NCBI GenBank assembly: GCA_902557385.1
Contig: CACDZF010000003.1
Span: 66,751 to 108,895, forward strand
Length of the DNA: 42,145 nucleotides
DNA from: an uncultured Pelagibacteraceae bacterium
GTDB lineage: Bacteria > Pseudomonadota > Alphaproteobacteria > Pelagibacterales > Pelagibacteraceae
Direction of reading: 5' to 3'
A program made the position numbers and the translations under genes. Positions 35,827-42,145 of this stretch are shown here, one piece after another (the stretch's first letter is position 1; each line of letters begins with the position of its first letter). Below the pieces are notes generated by a model. It had not been told where the DNA came from. It did no database searches and worked only from the letters and a program-made list of their open reading frames with translations.

Positions 35827-36670
35827 TCAACAAAAAGGTTCGTTGCTAGCTTTTATCGCTGTATTTTTCATCACTCCAGATTCTTTGTTTATCAGGCTCA
35901 GCAATATAGATACATGGGGCATGCTTTTTTATAGAGGTGCTATACCTTTTTTTGTTGTTTTGGCTGGTCTATTAATTTTTTACAAAAGAACTTTTTTTAA
36001 AGTTTTTTTTTCTATGGGAGTTCATGGAATTTTTTATTCCTTAACTTTCGCAATAACTAATATTACTTTCATAGTTTCAATACAGAATACAAACGTTGCA
36101 AATACTTTGGTTATGATAGCAATGGCTCCAATGCTTTCAGCCATTTTAGGTGGAATTTTTTTAAAAGAAATGCCAGATAAAAAAACCTGGACAGCTATAA
36201 TTATTACTTTTGGTGCAGCTGTTTATATTTTTTATGACTCTATACAATTAGGTAATTTTTTTGGAGACTTTTTTGGTTTAGTAACAGCTCTTGGACTTGC
36301 TATCGGAGCAGTAATAGTCAGGTCGGCAAAAAAGAAAGATCTAGTCCCAGCGGCGGTTGCGGGAAAACTTATAGTTGCTATGTTTGCAATATTTTTTGTT
36401 GAAAGCTTCTCGCTGAATAAAACAGATATAATTATTGTTCCTATAATGTGTGTAATGTGCGTAGCTTTACCTTTTGTCTTGGTAACTATTGCACCAAGAT
36501 TCATATCTGCAGCAGAGGTTAACCTTTTTTTTTTACTGGAAACAATCATAGGACCAATATGGGTATGGGTGTTCATTAAAGAGCAACCATCATTAGAAAC
36601 TATACAAGGTGGATCGATAATAATATTAACAATTGCAATTCACTCATTTCTTAAAATAAAAAATTCATAA
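35810..36670 (+). CDS. EamA/DMT-family inner-membrane permease
   Basis: 286 residues from the ATG at 35810 (MKNLSNQQKGSLLAF); a frame five residues longer begins further inside the upstream gene. About ten hydrophobic segments form two EamA repeats. DSLFIRLSNIDTWGMLFYRG opens the first, and MAPMLSAILGGIFLKEMPDKKTWTAI closes it; the second ends with AEVNLFFLLETIIGPIWVWVFI. Such proteins export or import metabolites, but the substrate cannot be read from sequence. It begins inside the end of the YyaL gene. Confidence 0.85.
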   Translation: MKNLSNQQKGSLLAFIAVFFITPDSLFIRLSNIDTWGMLFYRGAIPFFVVLAGLLIFYKRTFFKVFFSMGVHGIFYSLTFAITNITFIVSIQNTNVANTLVMIAMAPMLSAILGGIFLKEMPDKKTWTAIIITFGAAVYIFYDSIQLGNFFGDFFGLVTALGLAIGAVIVRSAKKKDLVPAAVAGKLIVAMFAIFFVESFSLNKTDIIIVPIMCVMCVALPFVLVTIAPRFISAAEVNLFFLLETIIGPIWVWVFIKEQPSLETIQGGSIIILTIAIHSFLKIKNS

Positions 36671-36728
36671 CTTAGACACATTAAAAGCTTGATTTCGTCT
36701 AAAATGAGAAATAATAAGCTGTCGATTT

Positions 36729-38084
36729 ATGAATAAGGTTTTAAAAAATTCTTGGGCTCTCTTTCTTGGCATGGGTTTAATTATGACCGCCCATGGGTTC
36801 CAAGGTTCTTTGTTGGGTGTAAGAGCTGTCACTGAAAATTTTAGCTTAGCTTCAACAGGTTTTATGATGTCTGGATACTTTGTTGGATATTTTATTGGTG
36901 CAAGAACAATACCAAATATTATTTCAGGCGTTGGTCATATAAGAGTATTTGCAGCTTTCGCTTCTATTGCATCATTGACTGTTTTAATGCACTCAGTTTT
37001 TATTAACCCATTTACCTGGTTTTTTTTAAGAGTCGGTACAGGTTTTTCTATGGTTTGTATTTATACAATTGCTGAAAGTTGGTTAAATGACAGATCTAGT
37101 AACAAAAACAGAGGAAAGGTTTTGTCTATTTATATGATCATTCTATATAGCTCGATGGGAGTCGGAATGTTTCTTCTTAATTTTAGCAGACCTGAAAATT
37201 TTGAACCTTTTATTTTGATATCAGTAATTATGTCTGCTGCATTAATACCGATTTTGCTGACAAAAAGAAAACCACCAAATTTTAAAAAAATAAAAAGCAT
37301 GTCTTTAAAAGAATTATATGAATGTTCCCCTTTGGGAATGGTTGGTGCTGTTTTTTATGGAACAACACAATCTGCCCTATTCACTCTTTTAGCAGTATAT
37401 GCAGCTTCAATGAATTTTACAATTTTTGAAATTTCTTTAGTAACCTTTCTTCTAGCAATATCTGGAGCCATATCACAATACCCTATTGGTAATTTGTCTG
37501 ACAAATATGATAGAAGATTAGTTATAATTTATTCAACTTTTGGTGCTTCATTGTTTGCTTTGCTATCAATTTTTTCATCATCCACTATGCATCTACCTGG
37601 AGGATTGGGAAGTAAATTTTGGTTTTATATATTTTTAACATTTTTTGCTTTTTGTAGCTTACCAATGTTTTCTTTAATTTTAGCTCATACAAATGACTTT
37701 ATAACAAAAGATAAATTTGTTGCTGCAGGAGCAGGTTTACAATTTGCGTTTGGGTTAGGTGCAATTAGCGGTCCTTTCTTATGTTCGATATTTATGGATT
37801 TAGTAGGATCAAACGGATTTTTTGTATTTTTAATTATTTTTCATAGTTTAATTGGATTTTTTGGAATTTATAGAATGAAAATTAGACCTTCCCAAGAAAA
37901 TCCGGACTCACAATTCGTTCCTGTTCCTCAAACTATAACTCCAATTGGCATGGAATTAAATCCAACAACAGAACATATTGAAGAACCATATACAGAAAAA
38001 GTTAAGAAAATGCTGGATAGAAAAGGTGTAAGTTACAAAAAGCAAGATCAAGCAACTCAAGAAACCGAGACAAAAGAAAGCTAA
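36729..38084 (+). CDS. Major facilitator superfamily permease, YcaD-like
   Basis: 451 residues, twelve predicted helices. Recognisable parts are GTGFSMVCIYTIAESWLNDRSS followed by NKNRGKVLSIYMI, the YcaD-type loop after helix 4, and YPIGNLSDKYDRRLVII, the mid-protein MFS signature of the second half. A soluble tail of about 70 residues (from about 381) carries a proline-rich part and ends QATQETETKES. The substrate is unknown. It is preceded by a 58-base gap containing a 6-base inverted repeat of doubtful value, so it may have its own promoter. Confidence 0.83.
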   Translation: MNKVLKNSWALFLGMGLIMTAHGFQGSLLGVRAVTENFSLASTGFMMSGYFVGYFIGARTIPNIISGVGHIRVFAAFASIASLTVLMHSVFINPFTWFFLRVGTGFSMVCIYTIAESWLNDRSSNKNRGKVLSIYMIILYSSMGVGMFLLNFSRPENFEPFILISVIMSAALIPILLTKRKPPNFKKIKSMSLKELYECSPLGMVGAVFYGTTQSALFTLLAVYAASMNFTIFEISLVTFLLAISGAISQYPIGNLSDKYDRRLVIIYSTFGASLFALLSIFSSSTMHLPGGLGSKFWFYIFLTFFAFCSLPMFSLILAHTNDFITKDKFVAAGAGLQFAFGLGAISGPFLCSIFMDLVGSNGFFVFLIIFHSLIGFFGIYRMKIRPSQENPDSQFVPVPQTITPIGMELNPTTEHIEEPYTEKVKKMLDRKGVSYKKQDQATQETETKES

Positions 38085-38200
38085 AATAAAATAACTTCAC
38101 TATAATTAATCCACTTACAGTTGAACACATCTTGGACACAAAAGTTTAATCTTATGCTTGCGAAATTAACGTTTTTTTGCTGAAATAAGTTTTTTATAAA
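38085..38200 (+). promoter_or_regulatory. Intergenic region with a possible promoter for the coiled-coil gene
   Basis: A 116-base gap, the largest on the plus strand. TTGAAC (38121-38126) and TTTAAT (38145-38150) are 18 bases apart, and TTGGAC/TATGCT (38132-38137, 38153-38158) is a second, closer-spaced option. The transcript would have a leader of about 45 bases. No strong terminator hairpin for the upstream MFS gene is visible. Confidence 0.35.
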
Positions 38201-38908
38201 ATGAAAAAGAAAAAGAAAAGAAAAATTAAGAACCAAGGTTTAATTAAAGGGATTTTTCCGAAATCACTTGGCAAAGCTTATATTGATTTTAAAAAACAAC
38301 AAGAAGCTAATAAGTTAAAAAAAATTAAATTAGAAGAGAGAGAAGAGGCAAAAAGACTTGTTCAAGAAAGAAAAGATTTACGAGCAAGAGAAGAAAAAAT
38401 TGAAAAAGAGGAAGATAGAATAAAATTAAAAGAAGAAGAATTAGCTCAAAAAGAAAGAGATCTGAAAATAAAAGATGAAGAGCAAAGAAAAAAAGATGAA
38501 GATTTAAGACTAAAAGACACAGATTTAAGACGAAAAGATAAAGACCAATTACAAAAAGATAATTTAATAAAATTAAAAGAAGAAGAACAAAAAAGAAAAG
38601 ATATCGACTTAAAAGTAAGAGAAGAAGAGCAAAAACAAAAAGAACAAAAAGAAAGAAAACGAAAAAAATCAGAAGAGCAAAAAATAAAATTAGAGGAACA
38701 AAAAATCAAAGATATTGAAATGCAAAAATTAAAAGAATGGGAATTAAAATTTGATGAAGATAAAAAACGAAAAGAAAATAAAGAAAGATTAAAAGACGAA
38801 CAAATAAGATTAAAAGATTTAGAAATTCAAAGGCTTAAAGAACAAGAAATGCAACAATTTAAGGAAGAATTAATACAAGAACAAGTAAAAAAAGACGAAT
38901 TAAATTAA
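38201..38908 (+). CDS. Highly charged protein with tandem 7-residue repeats (predicted coiled coil)
   Basis: 235 residues, no recognised family. The first 33 residues are a basic head (MKKKKKRKIKNQGLIKGIFP), the only part with some hydrophobic character. The rest is almost entirely K, E, D, R, Q and L. Residues 84-153 form ten consecutive seven-residue units of the pattern K-(D/E)-x-(D/E)-(L/Q)-(K/R)-x, such as KDEEQRK, KDEDLRL, KDTDLRR and KEEEQKR, and further EEQKIK copies follow. This predicts a long single alpha helix or coiled coil. There is no signal peptide or membrane segment. The neighbouring small gene follows after 17 bases. Function unknown; relatives may be missed because low-complexity filters mask it. 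Confidence 0.75.
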   Translation: MKKKKKRKIKNQGLIKGIFPKSLGKAYIDFKKQQEANKLKKIKLEEREEAKRLVQERKDLRAREEKIEKEEDRIKLKEEELAQKERDLKIKDEEQRKKDEDLRLKDTDLRRKDKDQLQKDNLIKLKEEEQKRKDIDLKVREEEQKQKEQKERKRKKSEEQKIKLEEQKIKDIEMQKLKEWELKFDEDKKRKENKERLKDEQIRLKDLEIQRLKEQEMQQFKEELIQEQVKKDELN

Positions 38909-38925
38909 TTTTTTCTTTAAATTCT

Positions 38926-39153
38926 GTGAATAAAGAAAACGCAATTAAACTCTGGAAAATAATTCAGGAAGCTGGCGATTATTTACAAAATCAATTACCT
39001 GAACATCCAAATCATCCTAATGGGAGGAATCCTTACGCTCATGTTGCAATTTGTGTAAAAAATAAATTTAATAATAGCTACAAAGATATAGATGATAAAA
39101 AACTTGATGAAGTTATAAAATATATTGAGTTTTTAAAACAAAATCCTAGCTAA
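38926..39153 (+). CDS. Small conserved-looking protein of unknown function
   Basis: 75 residues starting at a GTG (38926), 17 bases after the coiled-coil gene. The sequence is balanced in composition, unlike its neighbour: NAIKLWKIIQEAGDYLQNQL, a turn-rich middle PEHPNHPNGRNPYAHVAICV, and a helical end KKLDEVIKYIEFLKQNP. The single cysteine and the cluster of three His and two Asn-Gly/Asn-Pro turns are the notable features. I recognise no domain. Its stop abuts the convergent amidinotransferase stop with no intervening base. The GTG start lacks a clear RBS, so it may be read by coupling from upstream. Confidence 0.7.
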   Translation: MNKENAIKLWKIIQEAGDYLQNQLPEHPNHPNGRNPYAHVAICVKNKFNNSYKDIDDKKLDEVIKYIEFLKQNPS

Positions 39154-40269
39154 TTATTGTTTAGGAAAATAATCTTCAAGTTTCCCTTCTCTGTAAACAT
39201 CTGCAGTACAACAGTGAAGCCCACCGCCAAAAGCATAAGCGTCTCTTAAATCAACTGGCACTACTTCCATGCCCAATTTATCTAATTGTTCTGCTTGGTA
39301 AATTTCACTTTTTTCTACACAAACAGTTTTTGGATCTAAAACTAAAACATTCATAGATAACCATACTGATGAATAACACAATGGTGGTGGTGTATTATGA
39401 GCTGGTTGGGCGGCATCAATTATTTTCCAATCGTTATCTTCAAATAGTTTTCTTTGTTCTTTTGGAAGTTTTCTTTGAGGATTGTTAATAATTATACCTG
39501 GTTTTATCGGTGTAAATGTAGCATCAATATGAATTGGATATGGGTCACCTGGGAAATTAACTGGATGAACTCTATGATCTTTATAATGTCTATTTAACCA
39601 ATCGATTCCTTTAAGATTAGTTGTGAATCCATGTTGAACTACTAAATCTTTTCCAAATCTTAAAATATCTGCTGCATCAAAAAGAGGCTCTTCTTCTGTT
39701 GTTACAAAAAATTTTTTTTCAGTCCACTCTAATCTTTTTTGTATCCCGATTTTTTCAGATAAATAATCTTTTCTATAATCAAGGTCTGTTAATCTAGGTT
39801 TTGGTGCTGACTCATGCTTCATATTTGGATCTTGTTCATAGTATTTTTTAATAAGTGGTCTATAATTCAAGTATTCAAACCATCTACATCTATAACTCAT
39901 TGTTGCTTCTAACATTTCATTTCCAACAGTTAAGATAACATCGCGTGCTGGCATACATCCAAACATACTTTCAACTTTCCAATCCGGTGTAGAAATTTCT
40001 TTATTAAAATCTAATGGAACTGGTCTATCAACTTTAACTCCTCTTTTTTCTAAAATATTAACAAAATTATCTAGTAATTGATTGGCTTTATCTACGGTAT
40101 CTTTTAATCGAGGACCGTATTGACCTTTCATATCAGAGTCCTCTGGCACTTTCGCGTCCAAAGCTGGTTCTGGAGCTGGTATACAACAACCATCTGCCCT
40201 ACCTACAATTACGTGTTTAAGTGGATCCCATTCATTCCAACTATTAACAATAACTTTTTTATCATTCAT
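39154..40269 (-). CDS. Glycine amidinotransferase-family enzyme (AGAT-like)
   Basis: 371 residues that follow vertebrate AGAT closely along the chain: NSWNEWDPLKHVIVGRA, VGNEMLEATMSYRCRWFEYL, TTEEEPLFDAADILRFGKD, YPIHIDATFTPIKPGIIINN, WLSMNVLVLD and FGGGLHCCTADV. The catalytic triad is complete: Asp198, His247 and the nucleophile Cys353. The enzyme moves an amidino group from arginine to an amine acceptor. Glycine is the acceptor in vertebrates, but bacterial relatives use inosamine phosphate (StrB) or other amines, so the product here is open. It is two bases downstream of an EamA permease on the same strand, suggesting that substrate or product is transported. Confidence 0.9.
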   Translation of the reverse strand: MNDKKVIVNSWNEWDPLKHVIVGRADGCCIPAPEPALDAKVPEDSDMKGQYGPRLKDTVDKANQLLDNFVNILEKRGVKVDRPVPLDFNKEISTPDWKVESMFGCMPARDVILTVGNEMLEATMSYRCRWFEYLNYRPLIKKYYEQDPNMKHESAPKPRLTDLDYRKDYLSEKIGIQKRLEWTEKKFFVTTEEEPLFDAADILRFGKDLVVQHGFTTNLKGIDWLNRHYKDHRVHPVNFPGDPYPIHIDATFTPIKPGIIINNPQRKLPKEQRKLFEDNDWKIIDAAQPAHNTPPPLCYSSVWLSMNVLVLDPKTVCVEKSEIYQAEQLDKLGMEVVPVDLRDAYAFGGGLHCCTADVYREGKLEDYFPKQ

Positions 40270-40271
40270 GA

Positions 40272-41177
40272 TTAATTAAGTCCTATAAATCTTCGGTTAG
40301 TTTTTATTGTTAAACTATAATGACATATAGACATAAAAATTAAAAACCCTCCAATTATAGTATTATTTGATGGAACTTCATTGATTCCAAACAATGGGAA
40401 CCAAACCCAAAAAATACCTCCAATAATTTCTGTTAAAGATAATAATGTTAATTCTGCAGCCGGTATTACTTTTGATCCTGTTGAATATAAAATTAAACCA
40501 AAACAAACCAGAGTTCCGTGCACTGCAAACAATCCTTGGTTATAATTCGATGATATAAAACCTTCTCCATTATAAAATAACATTGCTGAAGAAAATATCA
40601 CACAAAAAAATCCAGCAAATGCAACTGTTGTGAATTTAGGTGTTTCCTTTCTCCATCTTAAAGATACAGAAAAGACTGAAAAACCTATTGCGGATGCTAA
40701 CCCAAAGATCAAACCTAAAATAGAGGATTTATCTGGGTTTTCTAAAGCCATAATCATTATTCCTACGGCTGCTACTGTAATTGCTATCCAAACGTTATAA
40801 GAAATTTTTTCTTTAAGAAATAAAAAACCCAATAGAGCTGTCAAAAAAGGCATTGCGGCTAAACAGAGTAAAGTGACTGCGGCCGTGGTATTAGTTATAG
40901 ACAAAATAAATGTTATCATGGCTACACCAAGACCGCATCCTCCTATTAAGCCAGATAATCCAATATTAAAATAGTTTTTATAAAAATTCTTACCTTCTAA
41001 AAAAAATAAATAAATATTTAGAATAATAAAAATTACAACACCTCTGGTAAATAAATACTGCCAGGGATTAAGATTTGGTTGATCCATATAGCGAACTACC
41101 AAAGGGCCAAATGACCACAAAAGTCCTGCAAATAATACTATTGGGATTGCTATTCTTTCGTTTTTTATTTCTAACAT
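40272..41177 (-). CDS. EamA/DMT-family permease paired with the amidinotransferase
   Basis: 301 residues from the ATG at 41177 (MLEIKNERIAIPIVLFAGLL). A TTG two codons earlier is possible but less likely. About ten membrane helices in two EamA repeats: LLWSFGPLVVRY, AMPFLTALLGFLFLKEKISY, then GSKVIPAAELTLLSLTEIIG and GIFWVWF in the second. It resembles the permease at 35810-36670 in layout but not closely in sequence. Substrate unknown; its two-base spacing to the amidinotransferase argues for a shared pathway. Confidence 0.85.
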   Translation of the reverse strand: MLEIKNERIAIPIVLFAGLLWSFGPLVVRYMDQPNLNPWQYLFTRGVVIFIILNIYLFFLEGKNFYKNYFNIGLSGLIGGCGLGVAMITFILSITNTTAAVTLLCLAAMPFLTALLGFLFLKEKISYNVWIAITVAAVGIMIMALENPDKSSILGLIFGLASAIGFSVFSVSLRWRKETPKFTTVAFAGFFCVIFSSAMLFYNGEGFISSNYNQGLFAVHGTLVCFGLILYSTGSKVIPAAELTLLSLTEIIGGIFWVWFPLFGINEVPSNNTIIGGFLIFMSICHYSLTIKTNRRFIGLN

Positions 41178-41224
41178 TTGCAATTCTTAATCTCTAATGA
41201 AGTTTTCCACAATAAAAATGATAT

Positions 41225-42145
41225 CTAATAAAAAATATTTTTATTTGATAAAATTGGACTGAAACATTCAATTAATTGACCTTTTTTAAATAGAGATTTG
41301 CCAGACTTAAGAATTGCCCATACATTTGATTTAATAAATGATTTAATTCTAAAAGACTCTTGACCAGTTAAAATTTCTACTTCTAAAGTTCCATTTTTAG
41401 TTGAGATTAATTTCGCTTTTAAAAATCTAGTAAATTTCCTTTTTTTTTCAAAATCTTTTTTTAAAATAGCTTTAAATGGTTTTTCTTTTTGCAAACCAAG
41501 TATATTGCATACGTAAGGGTATACAAAAAATCTAAAACATGCCGCCGATGAAATTGGATTACCAGGTAATCCAAAAAAACATTTTTGTTTATTTTTAAAT
41601 TTGGCAAACAAAATTGGTTTTCCTGGTCTTATTGAAACACCTTTAAAAAAACTTGTTAATTTAAATTTTTTTATAATTGATGGAACAAAATCAAATTTTC
41701 CAGCAGAAACTGCTCCTGAAGTAATAATGATATCGATTTTTGAATTTAAGCTTTTATTTAATTTTTTTTCAAAAAGTAAATTATCTTTATCTTTCAATAA
41801 CCCTCCATCAATAAAGTTAAATAAAAAATTTTTAGATAAAGATTTAATATAATAACTGTTTGAATTTCTTACTTGCCAATCATTTATCTTGTTTTTTTCA
41901 GAAATTTCATTTCCAGTAGAAAAAAATAATATATTAGGTTTAGACATTACTTTTATTTTTTTTATACCTAAACTTTTAAAGGCTAGAATATGTTGTGGCT
42001 GTACTATTTCGCCTTTGGAAATAATTAATTCTTTTTTTTTAAAATCAGATCCTTTAAATCTTATATGATTATTTTTTGAAATTTTTTTATCAATTAAAAT
42101 ATATTTTTTTACTTTATTACTTGGATAAAATTTGATTTGTTCAAT
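41225..42145 (-). CDS. moeA: Molybdopterin molybdenumtransferase MoeA, C-terminal part (start lies beyond the right edge)
   Basis: Inserts molybdate into adenylated molybdopterin. An internal Met at 41947 could be taken for a start, but the frame stays open to the window edge and the extra residues read as MoeA: KGSDFKKKELIISKGEIV, then QPQHILAFKSLGIKKIKV, leading into PNILFFSTGNEI. The visible 306 residues include TSGAVSAGKFDFVP, GVSIRPGKPILFA and GLPGNPISSA, all family motifs, and the C-terminal beta domain (KFTRFLKAKL...). MoeA is about 400 residues, so about 95 are missing. The permease gene follows after 47 bases on the same strand. Confidence 0.93.
   Translation of the reverse strand: MEQIKFYPSNKVKKYILIDKKISKNNHIRFKGSDFKKKELIISKGEIVQPQHILAFKSLGIKKIKVMSKPNILFFSTGNEISEKNKINDWQVRNSNSYYIKSLSKNFLFNFIDGGLLKDKDNLLFEKKLNKSLNSKIDIIITSGAVSAGKFDFVPSIIKKFKLTSFFKGVSIRPGKPILFAKFKNKQKCFFGLPGNPISSAACFRFFVYPYVCNILGLQKEKPFKAILKKDFEKKRKFTRFLKAKLISTKNGTLEVEILTGQESFRIKSFIKSNVWAILKSGKSLFKKGQLIECFSPILSNKNIFY

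Noticed and set aside
36672..36702. Inverted repeat TTAGAC...GTCTAA with a 19-base loop before the MFS gene
   Set aside because: Stem of six pairs with a long loop and no T tract; it is no more than chance at this base composition.
38157..38180. GCGAAA...TTTTGC stem in the gap before the coiled-coil gene, as a terminator
   Set aside because: Weak stem including a G-T pair, a long loop, and no run of T directly after it.
41225..41947. A complete 240-residue MoeA-like protein starting at 41947
   Set aside because: The frame stays open upstream to the window edge and encodes matching MoeA sequence, so the Met is internal.
1..42145. tRNA, rRNA, CRISPR arrays, insertion sequences or prophage genes
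   Set aside because: No cloverleaf arms with a GTTCGAATCC-type loop, no spaced direct repeats, no transposase or integrase motifs were seen. The only tandem repeat is inside the coiled-coil gene.

Overview
The window reads as a piece of a streamlined, very AT-rich alphaproteobacterial chromosome, most likely from the SAR11 clade (Pelagibacterales). That assignment is an inference from three things: strong A/T bias with lysine-, asparagine- and isoleucine-rich proteins, near-total coding density, and alphaproteobacterial gene neighbourhoods (NDUFA12/DUF2155, purMN beside DUF2066 and an hda-type gene, lptFGD-surA-pdxA-rsmA, rpsF-rpsR-rplI-dnaB). I see no mobile element, CRISPR array, tRNA or rRNA, and no gap between genes exceeds about 120 bases.

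Layout. 1-2535 (minus): PBP1A (mrcA), then the start of prfB, which carries the classic programmed +1 frameshift site and runs off the left edge. 2638-4416 (plus): a short RNase E. 4409-5403 (minus): thiS-thiG. 5420-7628 (plus): aroQ-accB-accC. 7625-8360 (minus): the complex I accessory subunit NDUFA12 and a DUF2155 protein. 8473-9303 (plus): a free-standing protein resembling only the C-terminal part of the B12-dependent ribonucleotide reductase. 9306-12827 (minus): DUF2066, hda-like, aspS. 12839-14423 (plus): purM-purN. 14420-16286 (minus): pepA-ndk. 16337-23659 (plus): lptF-lptG-lptD-surA-pdxA-rsmA, an envelope-assembly operon with pyridoxal and rRNA methylation genes. 23648-26242 (minus): fabD-fabG-acpP-gmk. 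26330-33851 (plus): rpsF-rpsR-rplI, dnaB, an MMPL/RND exporter, cvpA, purF and an HD-domain protein. 33874-39153 (plus): a DUF255/YyaL protein, an EamA permease, an MFS permease, a heptad-repeat coiled-coil protein and a small unknown protein. 39154-42145 (minus): moeA (running off the right edge), a second EamA permease and a glycine-amidinotransferase-family enzyme.

Most genes are core housekeeping functions: cell-wall and LPS assembly, fatty-acid synthesis, purine synthesis, translation and replication. Genes are packed as tightly as possible. Neighbours in an operon often share one to eight bases (TAATG and ATGA junctions), all six convergent gene ends overlap or abut, and two divergent pairs are separated by only 11 and 16 bases. 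Several starts were corrected from the longest possible frame: DUF2155, ndk, lptF, lptD, the MMPL exporter, both EamA permeases, and moeA, which has no true start inside the window.

The parts most worth a second look are the less standard genes: the orphan NrdJ-C-like protein, RNase E without its zinc-link cysteines, the HD-domain protein coupled to purF that looks like a PhnZ-type di-iron oxygenase, the tandem heptad-repeat protein, and the amidinotransferase/permease pair. I found no convincing evidence of a wholly new multi-gene system.
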